Part shown: positions 34,882 through 45,380 of the stretch, piece after piece
Position numbering within the stretch: position 1 is the first letter of the stretch
How the letters are laid out: every line of letters starts with the position of its first letter
NCBI RefSeq assembly: GCF_018614525.1
Contig: NZ_JAGGOL010000008.1
Span: 1 to 64,000, forward strand
DNA from: Streptomyces sp. ISL-11
GTDB lineage: Bacteria; Actinomycetota; Actinomycetes; Streptomycetales; Streptomycetaceae
DNA length: 64,000 nt
Direction of reading: 5' to 3'
Position numbers and translations under genes: made by a program
Notes under the pieces: generated by a model
What the model was told of the DNA's origin: nothing
What the model saw: only the letters and a program-made list of their open reading frames with translations
Databases searched by the model: none

Positions 34882-36252
34882 TTACGAGGCCACGGCCGCG
34901 GCCGCGCGGCGGGCCGCCACCAGGACCGGGTCCCACACCGGAGAGAACGGCGGGGCGTAGCCCAGGTCCAGCGCCGTCATCGCCTCCACCGTCATCCGGG
35001 CGGTCAGGGCCACCGCCGCCACGTCCACCCGCTTCGCCGCGCCCTCGCGGCCGACGATCTGGACGCCCAGGAGACGGCCCGTACGGCGTTCGGCGAGCAT
35101 CTTGACGGTCATCGGGCGGGCGCCGGGGAAGTAGCCGGCGCGGCTCGTCGACTCGGCCGTCACGGTCACGAACCGCAGGCCCTCCGCCCTGGCCTGGGCC
35201 TCCAGCAGGCCGGTGCGGGCGATCTCCAGATCGCAGACCTTGCTGACGGCCGTGCCGACCACGCCGGGGAACGTGGCGTAGCCGCCGCCGATGTTGGTGC
35301 CGATGACCTGGCCGTGCTTGTTGGCGTGGGTGCCCAGCGCGATGTGCCGGGTGCGGCCCGCGACCAGGTCCCACACCTCGACGCAGTCGCCGCCGGCCCA
35401 GACGTTCTCGTGGCCGCGCACCCGCATCGCCAGGTCCGTCAGCAGGCCGCCCGAGGCGCCGAGCGGCAGCCCGGCCGCGCGGGCGAGAGAGGTCTCCGGC
35501 CGCACCCCCAGGCCCAGGACCACCACATCGGCCGGATACTCCGCCGCGTCCGTGGCGACGGCGGCGACCTCGCCGTCCGGGCCGGTGCGGACTTCGGTGA
35601 CCTCGGCGCCCGTGACCACCTCGATGCCCATGCCGCACATCGCGTCCCGCACCAGCCGGCCCATGTCCGGGTCGAGGGTCGACATCGGCTGCTCGGCGCG
35701 CTCGACGACCGTCACCGCGTAACCGCGCCGGACCAGCGCCTCGGCCATCTCCACGCCGATGTACCCGGCGCCGATGACCACCGCCCGGCGGCCCCGCGCC
35801 CGCTCCAGCCCGTCGATGAGGGCCTGCCCGTCGTCCAGGGTCTGCACGCCGTACACCCCGCGCGCGTCGATGCCGGGCAGCGGCGGCCGCACCGGCCGGG
35901 CGCCGGTCGCCACCACCAGGTGGTCGTAGCCGTGCCAGCTCTCCGCGCCGGACTCCAGGTCGCGGGCCCGCACCCGCTGCCCCTCGATGTCCAGCTCCGT
36001 CACCTCCGTGCGCGTCCGCAGGTCGATGCCGCGCTCGCGGTGCTCCTCGGCGGTCCGTGCGATCAGTGCGTCGGGCCCGTCGACCTCGCCGCCTGCCCAG
36101 TAGGGGATGCCGCACGCCGAATAGGACGTGAACCGGCCGCGTTCGAAGGCGGTGATCTCCAGTTCGCCGGGCTTCCTGCCCCTGCGCGCCCGGGAGGCCG
36201 CGGACATGCCCGCCGCGTCGCCCCCGATGACCACCAGTCGCTGTGCCGTCAT
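34882..36252 (-). CDS. FAD-dependent pyridine-nucleotide disulfide oxidoreductase (CoA-disulfide reductase / NADH oxidase-like)
   Basis: 456 residues. N-terminal FAD motif VVIGGDAAGMSAASRARR, then FTSYSACGIPYWAGG with a single redox Cys (about 47) in the place used by CoA-disulfide reductases and NADH oxidases. NAD-binding motif AVVIGAGYIGVEMAEALVRRGY, FAD motif NVWAGGDCVEVWD and a C-terminal dimerisation domain (GRLLGVQIVGREGAAKRVDVAA) complete the fold. Likely uses NAD(P)H to reduce a disulfide or oxygen; substrate unknown. ATG start. It lies 36 bp after pcaG on the same strand, but a pathway link is not evident. Confidence 0.85.
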   Translation of the reverse strand: MTAQRLVVIGGDAAGMSAASRARRGRKPGELEITAFERGRFTSYSACGIPYWAGGEVDGPDALIARTAEEHRERGIDLRTRTEVTELDIEGQRVRARDLESGAESWHGYDHLVVATGARPVRPPLPGIDARGVYGVQTLDDGQALIDGLERARGRRAVVIGAGYIGVEMAEALVRRGYAVTVVERAEQPMSTLDPDMGRLVRDAMCGMGIEVVTGAEVTEVRTGPDGEVAAVATDAAEYPADVVVLGLGVRPETSLARAAGLPLGASGGLLTDLAMRVRGHENVWAGGDCVEVWDLVAGRTRHIALGTHANKHGQVIGTNIGGGYATFPGVVGTAVSKVCDLEIARTGLLEAQARAEGLRFVTVTAESTSRAGYFPGARPMTVKMLAERRTGRLLGVQIVGREGAAKRVDVAAVALTARMTVEAMTALDLGYAPPFSPVWDPVLVAARRAAAAVAS

Positions 36253-36288
36253 CGTCCGCCCACCCTCTCGCCGTTCGGACGGCCCAGG

Positions 36289-36888
36289 CTAGACGCCCCC
36301 ATCGCCGGGGGAGCCCTGGTGGGCTGACGTGCCGTCGGATGCCGGGGTGTCGGTGAAGTCCAGGAACACCGTCTCGCGTTCGCCGCGCAGCCGTACGTCG
36401 AAGCGGTAGGCGCGGTGGCGGGCGGGGTCCGGGGCGGCCAGCAGGGTCAGGCACCGGTCGGTCGGCAGGGAGGCGAGGAGGGGGTCCTCGGCGGGGAGGG
36501 TGAAGTAGACGCGGGTGAACAGGTGCCGGGTCAGGCCGCGGCTGAAGAGGCACAGCGCGAGGTAGGGGACGCCGCCGGGCAGCAGCGTGCGCAGCACGTA
36601 GTGGCCGTCGCGGCCGGTGGTGACGCGGGCGAAGCCCGTGAAGGACGCCCCGTCGCGGCACAGGCTGCCGGGCGCGCCCGCGAGCGAGCCGTCCCGGTCC
36701 GCCTGCCAGAACTCCAGCAGCGCGTCGGGTACGGGCGCGCCGGCGCCGTCGAAGACGTGGCCGTGCACGGTGACGGTCTCCGGGTGCCCGGTGGGCGCCA
36801 CGTCGCCACCGCCGGGGAAGGGCAGGGCGTCACCGTAGAAGGGGCCGATGGTCTGGGACGGGGTGCCGGGCATCGCTATCCCGTGCAT
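36289..36888 (-). CDS. pcaG: protocatechuate 3,4-dioxygenase alpha subunit
   Basis: 199 residues, the non-iron alpha subunit of the intradiol dioxygenase that opens protocatechuate to beta-carboxy-cis,cis-muconate. N-terminal TPSQTIGPFYGDALPF, then VHGHVFDGAGAPVPDALLEFWQADRDG and GHYVLRTLLPGGVPYLALCLFSRGLTRHLFTRVYF, which align with PcaG and lack the iron-binding Tyr/His set, as expected. Starts 1 bp after the pcaH stop, so the subunits are coupled. Confidence 0.9.
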   Translation of the reverse strand: MHGIAMPGTPSQTIGPFYGDALPFPGGGDVAPTGHPETVTVHGHVFDGAGAPVPDALLEFWQADRDGSLAGAPGSLCRDGASFTGFARVTTGRDGHYVLRTLLPGGVPYLALCLFSRGLTRHLFTRVYFTLPAEDPLLASLPTDRCLTLLAAPDPARHRAYRFDVRLRGERETVFLDFTDTPASDGTSAHQGSPGDGGV

Positions 36889-36889
36889 G

Positions 36890-37681
<792 letters not shown>

Positions 37682-37833
37682 GACCTACCCCGGCGGGCCA
37701 CGGGTGATCCCGCCGGTCGGCCGGCCGGTCGGTCCGGCGGCCGTCCCCCCGTACTTCTCGGCCACTTCGGCGCCGCCGCCGGTGGCCTCTCCGGGGGCGG
37801 ATTCACCACGGTTTCGCCGAACTCGCGGTGGTC

Positions 37834-39024
37834 TCAGCGTTCCAGGACCAGCGCCTGGCCTTGCCCGACGCCGACGCACAGCGCCGCCAGCCCCGTGCCC
37901 GAACCCGCCGCCGCCAGCTGGTGGGCGACCGAACCCGCCAGCCGGGCACCGGAGCAGCCCAGCGGATGGCCGATCGCGATCGCGCCGCCTCGGGGATTGA
38001 CGATGCCGGTGTCCAGGTCGGGCCACTCCGCGAAGCACCCCAGCACCTGCGCGGCGTACGCCTCGTTGAGCTCGACGAGCGACAGGTCCGACCAGGAGCG
38101 GTCCGCCTTGTCCAGGGCGCGTCGCACGGCCTCGACGGGTCCGAGGCCGAAGAGATCCGGCTCGATCCCGGTGGTCGCCGACGCCCGTATGCGCGCGAGG
38201 GGTTCGCGGCCCGTCTCGCGCAGCCCCTCCTCGTCGCACAGCAGCAGCGCGGCGGCACCGTCGTTGAGGGAGGAGGAGTTGCCCGCGGTGACCGTGCCGC
38301 CCTCGCGGAAGGCCGGCCTGAGCCGGGCGAGGGCCTCGGTCGAGGTGGTGTCGCGGATGGTCTCGTCCCGGGGCAGCTCGATGCCGGGAAGCGGCACGAC
38401 CTCGCCGTCGTAGGCGCCGTCGGCCCAGGCCCGTACCGCCTTCCGGTGGCTGGCGAGCGCGAACGCGTCCTGCTCCTCACGGGTGATGCCGTACTTGTCG
38501 GCGATCAGCTCGGCGCCCTCGCCCAGCGGTGTCGTCCACCGGGGCTCCATGGCGGGGTTGGTCATCCGCCAGCCCAGCGTCGTGGAGTAAAGCTCCTGAT
38601 GGCCCGAGGGGAAGGCCCGGTCGGCCTTCGGCAGTACATAGGGGGCGCGTGTCATCGACTCGACGCCGCCCGCGACCACGACCGACGCGTCACCGACGGC
38701 GATGGCACGGTAGGCGTGCACGACGGCCTCCAGGCCGGAGGCACACAGCCGGTTGACGGTCACACCGGGCACGGACACCGGCAGTCCGGCGAGCAGCACG
38801 GCCATCCGGGCGACGTTGCGATTGTCCTCGCCGGCGCCGTTGGCGTTGCCCAGGACGACGTCGTCGACCCGCGCGGGATCGAGGGCGGGCGCCCGGCCGA
38901 CGACCGCGCGCACGACGTGCGCCGCCAGGTCGTCGGGGCGTACGGAGGCGAGGGCACCGCCGTACTTGCCGACCGGGGTGCGCACGGCGTCGACGATGTA
39001 CACATCCCGGATGCGGTCGTTCAT
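37834..39024 (-). CDS. pcaF: beta-ketoadipyl-CoA thiolase
   Basis: 396-residue thiolase, the last step of the beta-ketoadipate pathway, giving succinyl-CoA and acetyl-CoA. Active Cys94 (VNRLCASGLEAV), ELNEAYAAQVLGC, NPRGGAIAIGHPLGCSGAR and ALCVGVGQG. The PcaF assignment over a general thiolase rests on the sequence style (TRAPYVLPKADRAF) and on pcaH/pcaG downstream. ATG with AAGGAG five bases upstream. pcaI, pcaJ, pcaB and pcaL are not found in the window. Confidence 0.85.
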   Translation of the reverse strand: MNDRIRDVYIVDAVRTPVGKYGGALASVRPDDLAAHVVRAVVGRAPALDPARVDDVVLGNANGAGEDNRNVARMAVLLAGLPVSVPGVTVNRLCASGLEAVVHAYRAIAVGDASVVVAGGVESMTRAPYVLPKADRAFPSGHQELYSTTLGWRMTNPAMEPRWTTPLGEGAELIADKYGITREEQDAFALASHRKAVRAWADGAYDGEVVPLPGIELPRDETIRDTTSTEALARLRPAFREGGTVTAGNSSSLNDGAAALLLCDEEGLRETGREPLARIRASATTGIEPDLFGLGPVEAVRRALDKADRSWSDLSLVELNEAYAAQVLGCFAEWPDLDTGIVNPRGGAIAIGHPLGCSGARLAGSVAHQLAAAGSGTGLAALCVGVGQGQALVLER

Positions 39025-39363
39025 GGCTGCTCCTTGAGCGCTCGGGCGGGCGAGGGCGGGCGGGGACGGGCGGGTGGTGCGGCCTGCCGGTGGCGTGCCG
39101 GGGCGGCGGGGGGCCGTCGTCGGCCGCGCGTCCCCCTTCCGCATCGCACCAACCTCCACTTCGCACCAACCGAACGTTCGGTCATGGCGGATCCCATGAC
39201 GAGTCTCCGCATGCGGCCCATCGCTGTCAACGGTGCCGAGGGTGCGGGAGGCCCTCGCCGGCCCCGCCGGCCCCGCCGGGCGCGCGGCCCCGGCCCCGAC
39301 GGCCGTCGCGTCGCGGCCGACCGGCCGACCGGGGCCCGGCGAGCGTTTGAGAGAGTAGGCGCC
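39025..39363. other. divergent intergenic region between pcaF and cgoX
   Basis: 339 bp without a gene. It holds the 14-bp perfect palindrome at 39169-39182 and a direct repeat TCGCACCAACC (near 39144 and at 39161-39171). Low-complexity GCCCCGCCGG runs occupy 39250-39290. Promoters for both flanking genes should lie here; none is clear. Confidence 0.5.
39169..39182. promoter_or_regulatory. perfect 14-bp palindrome, operator candidate
   Basis: ACCGAACGTTCGGT is fully self-complementary, the form of many TetR-family operators. It sits 145 bp before pcaF and 182 bp before cgoX on their divergent strands. No TetR, IclR or MarR regulator gene is adjacent. Confidence 0.6.
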
Positions 39364-40785
39364 ATGAGCGCAGCGGACACTCCCAGGCACCATGTGGTCG
39401 TCATCGGCGGCGGGATCTCGGGGCTGGCGGCGGCCCACCGGCTGGTGGGCCGCGGCGTGCGCGTCACGGTCCTGGAGGGCTCCGGCCGCCTCGGTGGCAA
39501 GCTGCTGGCGGGCGGGATCGCGGGCGTTCCCGTGGACCTGGGCGCGGAGTCGATGCTGGCCCGGCGCCCCGAGGCGGTCGCGCTGGCGCGCGCCGTCGGT
39601 CTCGCCGACCGGCTGCGGCCGCCCTCCGCCACCGCGATGCTGTGGACCCGCGGCGAGCTCCGGCCGCTGCCCAAGGGCCACATGATGGGCGTGCCCGGTG
39701 ACCTCGCCGAGGTGGCCGCCTCCGGCGTCCTCTCGGCCGAGGGCCTGCGCCGCGTGGCCCAGGACGAGGAACTGCCGCCCACCGAGCTCGGCGACGACGT
39801 CGCCATCGGCGCGTACATCGCCGAGCGGATGGGCCGCGAGGTCGTGGACCGGCTGGTGGAGCCCCTGCTGGGTGGCGTCTACGCGGGCGACGCCTACCGC
39901 ATCTCCATGCGGACGGCCGTGCCCCAGCTGTTCGAGGCCGCCCGGTCGCACCGCTCGCTCACCGAGGCCGTACGGGACCTCCAGGCGCGCGCCGCCGCCC
40001 GGCAGCCGGGCGGACCGGTCTTCATGGGCATCGAGGGCGGCATCGGCCTGCTGCCGGGCGCCGTCGCCGACGCGGTGCGCGCCGCCGGCGGCGACATCCG
40101 GCCGGACACCCCGGTGCGTGACCTGCGGTGGACCGGTGACCGGTGGGAGATCCAGGTGCCGGAGGGGACGGTGGAGGCCGACGCGGTCGTCCTCGCCGTG
40201 CCGGCACCGGCGGCGGGACGGGTTCTGCGGCACGCCGCTCCCGCGGCCGCCGCCGAGCTCGGCTCCGTCGAGTACGCCTCCATGGCGCTGGTCACCATGG
40301 CGTTCCGCCGCTCCGACACCGAGGGGCTCGCGCACGGCAGCGGTTTCCTCGTGCCGCCCGTCGACGGCCGCACGATCAAGGCGTCCACCTTCTCCAGCAA
40401 CAAGTGGCGCTGGAACGCGGACGCCGACCCGGATCTCTTCGTCCTGCGTACCTCGATCGGGCGGTTTGGTGACGAGGCGGATCTGGAGCGCGAGGATTCC
40501 GAGCTGGTATCGATGTCGCTGAAGGACCTCGGCGACGCCGTGGGCCTCACGGCGGCGCCCGTCGAGAGCGTCGTCACCCGCTGGGACGGCGGCCTGCCGC
40601 AGTACCCGGTCGGGCACCAGGCCCGCGTCGCCCGGGTACGGGACCACGTCGCGCGCCTTCCCGGCCTGCGGGTCTGCGGTGCCGCGTACGACGGCGTGGG
40701 CATCCCCGCCTGTATCGCCGACGGGCAGAGGGCCGCCGAGGAGGTACTCGCGACCCTGACGGCGGGCGCCGGAACGAACGAGTGA
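39364..40785 (+). CDS. cgoX: coproporphyrinogen III oxidase (HemY/CgoX type, annotated also as protoporphyrinogen oxidase)
   Basis: 473-residue FAD enzyme. Dinucleotide motif [21 protein letters not shown], then [48 protein letters not shown] and the C-terminal [29 protein letters not shown], the signature of the HemY family. In actinobacteria this enzyme oxidises coproporphyrinogen III to coproporphyrin III in the coproporphyrin-dependent heme route. GAGAGAG precedes the ATG at 39364. hemQ follows after 10 bp, which supports that route. Confidence 0.9.
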   Translation: MSAADTPRHHVVVIGGGISGLAAAHRLVGRGVRVTVLEGSGRLGGKLLAGGIAGVPVDLGAESMLARRPEAVALARAVGLADRLRPPSATAMLWTRGELRPLPKGHMMGVPGDLAEVAASGVLSAEGLRRVAQDEELPPTELGDDVAIGAYIAERMGREVVDRLVEPLLGGVYAGDAYRISMRTAVPQLFEAARSHRSLTEAVRDLQARAAARQPGGPVFMGIEGGIGLLPGAVADAVRAAGGDIRPDTPVRDLRWTGDRWEIQVPEGTVEADAVVLAVPAPAAGRVLRHAAPAAAAELGSVEYASMALVTMAFRRSDTEGLAHGSGFLVPPVDGRTIKASTFSSNKWRWNADADPDLFVLRTSIGRFGDEADLEREDSELVSMSLKDLGDAVGLTAAPVESVVTRWDGGLPQYPVGHQARVARVRDHVARLPGLRVCGAAYDGVGIPACIADGQRAAEEVLATLTAGAGTNE

Positions 40786-40795
40786 GAATAGGGAC

Positions 40796-41512
40796 ATGAC
40801 TGACGCCCCCGAGAAGACCCCGAACGCCGGCAAGAAGGCCAAGGACCTCAACGAGGTCATCCGCTACACCCTCTGGTCGGTGTTCAAGCTCCGCGACGTC
40901 CTGCCGCAGGACCGCTCCGGTTACGCCGACGAGGTGGAGGAGCTGTTCGCGCAGCTCGCCGAGAAGGACGTGACCGTGCGCGGCACGTACGACCTCTCCG
41001 GTCTGCGCGCCGACGCCGACGTCATGATCTGGTGGCACTCCGAGACCTCGGACGCCCTCCAGGACGCGTACAACCTCTTCCGCCGCACCCGGCTGGGCCG
41101 CGCGCTGGAGCCGGTCTGGTCGAACATGGCGCTGCACCGCCCCGCGGAGTTCAACAAGTCGCACATCCCGGCGTTCCTCGCCGACGAGACCCCGCGCGAC
41201 TACGTGAGCGTCTACCCCTTCGTCCGCTCCTACGACTGGTACCTGCTGCCCGACGAGGACCGCCGGCGCATGCTCGCCGACCACGGCAAGATGGCGCGCG
41301 GCTACCCGGACGTGCGGGCCAACACCGTCGCCTCGTTCTCGCTGGGCGACTACGAGTGGATCCTCGCCTTCGAGGCCGACGAGCTGTACCGGATCGTCGA
41401 CCTCATGCGTCACCTGCGCGCCTCCGAGGCGCGTATGCACGTCCGCGAAGAGGTGCCCTTCTACACCGGCCGCCGCAAGGCCGTCGCCGAACTGGTCGCC
41501 GGCCTCGCGTAA
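40796..41512 (+). CDS. hemQ: coproheme decarboxylase (chlorite-dismutase fold)
   Basis: 238 residues. Final step of the coproporphyrin-dependent pathway: peroxide-driven decarboxylation of iron-coproporphyrin III to heme b. Tyr140 in [13 protein letters not shown] is the place of the catalytic tyrosine, and His163 in [13 protein letters not shown] is the heme ligand. The arginine of chlorite-degrading enzymes is not present, so it is not a true chlorite dismutase. Ten bp after cgoX and surely cotranscribed. Confidence 0.92.
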   Translation: MTDAPEKTPNAGKKAKDLNEVIRYTLWSVFKLRDVLPQDRSGYADEVEELFAQLAEKDVTVRGTYDLSGLRADADVMIWWHSETSDALQDAYNLFRRTRLGRALEPVWSNMALHRPAEFNKSHIPAFLADETPRDYVSVYPFVRSYDWYLLPDEDRRRMLADHGKMARGYPDVRANTVASFSLGDYEWILAFEADELYRIVDLMRHLRASEARMHVREEVPFYTGRRKAVAELVAGLA

Positions 41513-41578
41513 CCCGTTCCCGCGCGCCCGCGCCGGTCACCGACCCCGGGCGGCACGGCCCGTGGCGCACCCGGGGCG

Positions 41579-43141
41579 TCATTCGTCGGCCGTCGGCGCC
41601 GGTTCCGGGCGCGGCGCGCACCACGCGCGCCGGCCCGGGACGGCGCCGGTCAGCAAGTAGCGCTCGGTGTGGGCGTTGACGCACGCGTTGGGCCCGTACG
41701 CGATGCCGTGGGTGCCCGCGCCCCGCTCGGTGACCAGTGCCGAACCCGGCAGTCTGCGCTGGAGTTCCAGTGCGCCGGGATAGGGCGTGGCCGCGTCCCG
41801 TTCGGCGGCCAGCACCAGCGTGCGCGGCAGTGCGTGGCGGCCCACCCGGACGTCGGCCGGCCGCTGCCGGGGCGTGGTCCAGAAGGCGCACGGCAGGTTC
41901 ATCCAGGCGTTCGTCCACGTCTCGAACGGTGCCCGCCGGGCGAGCAGGGTGTTGTCCCGGTCCCACACCGCCCAGGACTTCGGCCACTCCGCGTCGTTGC
42001 ACTCGACCGCCGTGTAGACGGCGTTGCTGTTCTCCTCGGCCCGCGCGGACGCCGGGTCGGGCATCGCGAGGGCGCGCAGCGGCTTGTCGTCGCCGCGCAG
42101 GTACGCCGCGAGGGCGTGCGCGTTGCCCGCCCAGTGGCTGTCGGCGTAGCCGGCCTGGAGGAGCGCGGCCTGGAGCTGGCCGGGGCCGATCTTCCCGCCG
42201 ACGGGCCGCCGGGCCAGTCGGCCGCTTGCCCGGTCGTAGGAGTTCCGCACCTGCTGCCGGGTGCGGCCCAGGTGGTAGACGGCGTCGTGCCGGGCCACCC
42301 AGCGGCACCAGTCGTTCCAGCGCCGCTCGAAGGCCGCGGACTGGTCCAGGTTGCTGCGGTACCAGATCTTGCGCGGCGAGGGGTTGACCACGCTGTCGAA
42401 GACCATGCGGCGCACGTGTCCGGGGAACAGCGTGGCGTAGAGCGCGCCGAAGTACGTGCCGTAGGACGCGCCCATGTACGTGAGCCGCCGCTCGCCGAGC
42501 GCGGCGCGCAGCACGTCGAGGTCGCGGGCGTTGTTCAGGCTGGTGAAGTGCGGCAGGTCCCGCCCGATCCGGCGGGCGCAGCCCTTGGCGTACGCCTTCG
42601 CCTGCGCGATCCGCTCCCGCTTGTACGCCTCGGAGGGGTGCTCGGGCGCCTGCGTGGGTGCCTGGACGAAGCGCGCCGGGTCCATGCAGGACAGCGGCGC
42701 CGAGCGGCCGACGCCGCGGGGCGCGTACCCGACGAAGTCGTACGCCCTGGCCGTCGCCCGGTACTGCTGGACGCCGGCGAGCAGCGGGAAGAACATCCCG
42801 GAGCCGCCCGGTCCGCCGGGGTTGTAGACGAGCGCGCCCTGGTGTTCGGCGCGGCTGCCGGTCGCGCGGGCGCGGCTGACGGTGAGGGAGATGTGCTTGC
42901 CGGAGGGGCGCGCGTAGTCCAGGGGCACGGAGACGGTGCCGCACCGGACGGGCGCGGACAGTCGCTCGGCGGCCGGGCAGGCGCCCCAGCGGATGCCCCG
43001 CGCGGCGGCCAGCCGGGCGGCGGTGGCCACGCCGCGGGTCGCGTCGTCCGGGCGGGCCCCGTCGAGGGCGTCGGCGGGCAGGGTGGTGAGCGCGGAGAGG
43101 ACCAGTGATCCGAGGGCTCCGTACAGGGCTGCTGCTCTCAC
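41579..43141 (-). CDS. secreted S33-type tripeptidyl aminopeptidase-like hydrolase
   Basis: 520 residues. Signal peptide (LYGALGSLVLSALTTLPADA), then an alpha/beta-hydrolase domain with GALVYNPGGPGGSG (oxyanion region), nucleophile Ser226 in YMGASYGTYF, the acid in LAAERDAATPYPGA and His in GAGTHGIAYG near the C-terminus. A C-terminal TAP-like domain is typical of Streptomyces tripeptidyl aminopeptidases that trim secreted proteins. GTG start with AAGGGA upstream. Convergent with hemQ. Confidence 0.88.
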   Translation of the reverse strand: MRAAALYGALGSLVLSALTTLPADALDGARPDDATRGVATAARLAAARGIRWGACPAAERLSAPVRCGTVSVPLDYARPSGKHISLTVSRARATGSRAEHQGALVYNPGGPGGSGMFFPLLAGVQQYRATARAYDFVGYAPRGVGRSAPLSCMDPARFVQAPTQAPEHPSEAYKRERIAQAKAYAKGCARRIGRDLPHFTSLNNARDLDVLRAALGERRLTYMGASYGTYFGALYATLFPGHVRRMVFDSVVNPSPRKIWYRSNLDQSAAFERRWNDWCRWVARHDAVYHLGRTRQQVRNSYDRASGRLARRPVGGKIGPGQLQAALLQAGYADSHWAGNAHALAAYLRGDDKPLRALAMPDPASARAEENSNAVYTAVECNDAEWPKSWAVWDRDNTLLARRAPFETWTNAWMNLPCAFWTTPRQRPADVRVGRHALPRTLVLAAERDAATPYPGALELQRRLPGSALVTERGAGTHGIAYGPNACVNAHTERYLLTGAVPGRRAWCAPRPEPAPTADE

Positions 43142-43255
43142 TGGCCATCCCTTCTCGGCTTATGCGACAAAAGGGATAATTCGTGCGGCGGTTGGCGAAG
43201 TAAAGCACCGACGCCCGTGTCGGTCGCAATGGGCTCGTTGGGATCAGCCGGCGTT

Positions 43256-44062
43256 TCAGTACCGGTGGTCGCGCAGGTGGGCACAGAGGGCGGCGCGCAG
43301 TTCCGGGTCGGCGACGGCCTTGCGGCCGCGCACGGCGAGCGCCGTGAGGAAGCCCGTGTCGTCGGGCGCGCCGGAGTCCTCCCGGTCGGTGCGGCGGGGC
43401 GACGTGGCGGCGACGCGCTCCAGCAGTTCCTGTCCCGCCGGTGAGGCCCAGAGCGTGTACGGGGGGACCTCTATCCGGGCGATCAGCAGGCAGGCCGCCG
43501 TCAGCAGCCACGGCAGCGCGAACCAGGCCGCGGCCTGCCCCCGGCCCGGCGTCTCCGGCGGCACCATCAGCACGGCCGCGGCCCCGGCGACCACCACCAG
43601 CGCACAGGCGCCGCGCACCTGGCGGATCGCCGCCGAGACGTTCGTGCGGACGGGGTCGGGCACCGCGAGGCCGGCCGCGACCAGCCGGTCGGCCAGCGCC
43701 CGTACGGCGTCGGCGGCGGCGTGCGCGGTGCGGACGGTGGGCACCGGCGACTGGCCCTCCGGCCCGATCGCGGTGATCACCGAACGCTCCAGCTCGTCAC
43801 GGCCGACCGGGTCGACGACCGTCGCCCAGCCGGTGTGCGCCAGCAGCAGCCGCCGCTGGCGGCCCATCGTGACCAGTGCCAGGTCGGTGACCCGGTGCGG
43901 TCCGCCGGCCAGGAACGCCGTCTCGTACAGGGTCAGGGCGCGCCCTTGGCCCGCGTCCGGGGCGTGCTCCGGAGGCCGGCCCGCGGCGGCCGCCGCCAGA
44001 CACAGGCGTCCACAGGTGAGGAACGCCGCGGCCCAGGCGAGGAGCAGGAAGATGACCCACAT
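43256..44062 (-). CDS. TIGR04222-domain membrane protein
   Basis: 268 residues. An N-terminal membrane helix (MWVIFLLLAWAAAFLTCGRLCLAAAA) is followed by a cytoplasmic stretch with YETAFLAGGPHRVTDLALVTMGRQRRLLLAH, the TIGR04222 signature. Two central helices (about 150-192) and a Cys/charge-rich tail come next. Function of the family is unknown. It lies 114 bp upstream of the S33 peptidase on the same strand and 128 bp after the DUF4142 gene. Confidence 0.75.
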   Translation of the reverse strand: MWVIFLLLAWAAAFLTCGRLCLAAAAAGRPPEHAPDAGQGRALTLYETAFLAGGPHRVTDLALVTMGRQRRLLLAHTGWATVVDPVGRDELERSVITAIGPEGQSPVPTVRTAHAAADAVRALADRLVAAGLAVPDPVRTNVSAAIRQVRGACALVVVAGAAAVLMVPPETPGRGQAAAWFALPWLLTAACLLIARIEVPPYTLWASPAGQELLERVAATSPRRTDREDSGAPDDTGFLTALAVRGRKAVADPELRAALCAHLRDHRY

Positions 44063-44190
44063 GGCGGATTTCTACTCGATCCGCCCATGATCCCGCCATC
44101 GTTTGTTCATGATTCGGGCACAAGCCGGTGCGTGATGAGTGGTTGCCGGCCGTCCGTCCGCGGCGGCCGGTGGAGGCGCCCGGGGCGGAC

Positions 44191-45036
44191 TCACTGCTTT
44201 TCGGGCGGTGCGGGGGTCTCGGAGGTGCCGGGGGAGGGGGAGTCGGGAGCCGGCGCGGACGCGTCCGTCCGCGGGGCCCGGCCGGGTTCGGCGGTCCCGG
44301 CGGCGGATTCGGTGGGCGACGCGCCGCGGGTGGCGGCCGGGGGCAGCGGGGGGACGGCGGTGGAACCGGGGTCCGGCACCCGGGCGGTGCCGAAGGACGG
44401 CGGGAGGGAGAGCCGGGGCTTCGTCCGGGCCGCGATCGCGTCGAAGTCGATCAGGCCGGTGTCCTCCAGCACCTTGATGTGATCCAGGACGGTGGTGTTC
44501 GCGTCGTCGGCCAGCTCCCGCACCGCGGTATTGCGCGTCGTCGCCCGTACCTGGGCGACGACGGTGAAGACCGCGCCGTGCGCGAGCCGCAGGACGTTGG
44601 TGAACTCCCGGTCGTACGCGCCGCCGTACGCGCCGCCGTGCGCGCCGCTGAGCCGGGTGAGCCACTGGCGCTGCTGCGCGCTGGGCTGGCTGGGCAGTTC
44701 GAGCCCCAGCCGGCTCGCCACGTCGCGGACGTGCCGGTCGAGCGCGGTGTGGCCCTCGACGAGATGCTCGCCCGCCCGCCGGACGCCCGCCGTGGTGCCG
44801 CGCTCCTCGGCCTGCTGCCCGGCGGGCAGCTCCCAGAGCCCGGCCAGCCGGACCCGTTCGACGAAGTCGCGGTCGAGCGCGGACAGCGGCCCGTACGGCG
44901 TGGCCACGGCCCCGGCCGTGAGGTCGACGGTGCCGGTGCCCGTGCGGTCGCTGTACGTCCACAGGGGGAACAGCAGCGCGGTCACGGTCGCCGCGAGAGC
45001 GGTGACGACCAGACCGGTGCCGGTGAAAGATCGCAT
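44191..45036 (-). CDS. DUF4142-family exported protein
   Basis: 281 residues. A membrane or signal helix (GTGLVVTALAATVTALLFPLW) precedes a helical ferritin-like DUF4142 domain (about 50-195) with DRDFVERVRLAGLWELPAGQQAEER, HLVEGHTALDRHVRDVASRL and TNVLRLAHGAVFTVVAQVRATTRNTAVREL. The last 80 residues are a Pro/Ser/Thr-rich tail that may cross or sit in the wall. Biochemical role unknown. ATG with GGAGG four bases upstream. Confidence 0.8.
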   Translation of the reverse strand: MRSFTGTGLVVTALAATVTALLFPLWTYSDRTGTGTVDLTAGAVATPYGPLSALDRDFVERVRLAGLWELPAGQQAEERGTTAGVRRAGEHLVEGHTALDRHVRDVASRLGLELPSQPSAQQRQWLTRLSGAHGGAYGGAYDREFTNVLRLAHGAVFTVVAQVRATTRNTAVRELADDANTTVLDHIKVLEDTGLIDFDAIAARTKPRLSLPPSFGTARVPDPGSTAVPPLPPAATRGASPTESAAGTAEPGRAPRTDASAPAPDSPSPGTSETPAPPEKQ

Positions 45037-45380
45037 GATGCCTCCTCGTGCGGCACCGCACGGTAGGCCCTCGGCGCTGATCCTCACGGAGATTCGGACC
45101 GGCCGGCCGTGGGGCAGGCCGCCCGAATCAGCGGCTGGCCTGGGCGTCCGCCCGTCGCGGATTTCTTTCGCGGGCGTGTGGGCTGCGTCACTGCCGGAGG
45201 AAGAACACCCGTGCCCCGTGGGGCGGTTGGTACGTTGACCGATTCCGCGCGCGCCGCCGGGCGGCTCCGGGCGCTGGTGAGGCCCCGCGATCGGGGGGAT
45301 GTCGCGGGGCCTCACGCGGTGAACGGGTGGAGGACCGGGTTGGTTCCCGCGCTTATGCGGCAATATGGCGGGTGGGGGTG
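45037..45380. other. divergent intergenic region between the DUF4142 and NERD-like genes
   Basis: 344 bp. Apart from the hairpin at 45277-45315 it holds a TTGACC hexamer near 45234, but no matched -10, and no convincing open frame. Confidence 0.4.
45277..45315. other. perfect 14-bp hairpin in a divergent intergenic region
   Basis: GTGAGGCCCCGCGA (45277-45290), an 11-base loop, then TCGCGGGGCCTCAC (45302-45315). Both flanking genes point away from it, so it terminates neither. It may be a 5' leader structure of the NERD-like gene or the end of a small RNA. Confidence 0.6.

Noticed and set aside
37828..40785. 985-codon plus-strand frame ending in CgoX
   Set aside because: The first 500 codons are antisense to pcaF. 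CgoX begins at the ATG at 39364 with the FAD motif right after it.
40796..41512. HemQ as a chlorite dismutase
   Set aside because: It has the Tyr140/His163 pattern of coproheme decarboxylase and sits 10 bp after cgoX; the arginine needed for chlorite breakdown is not in place.
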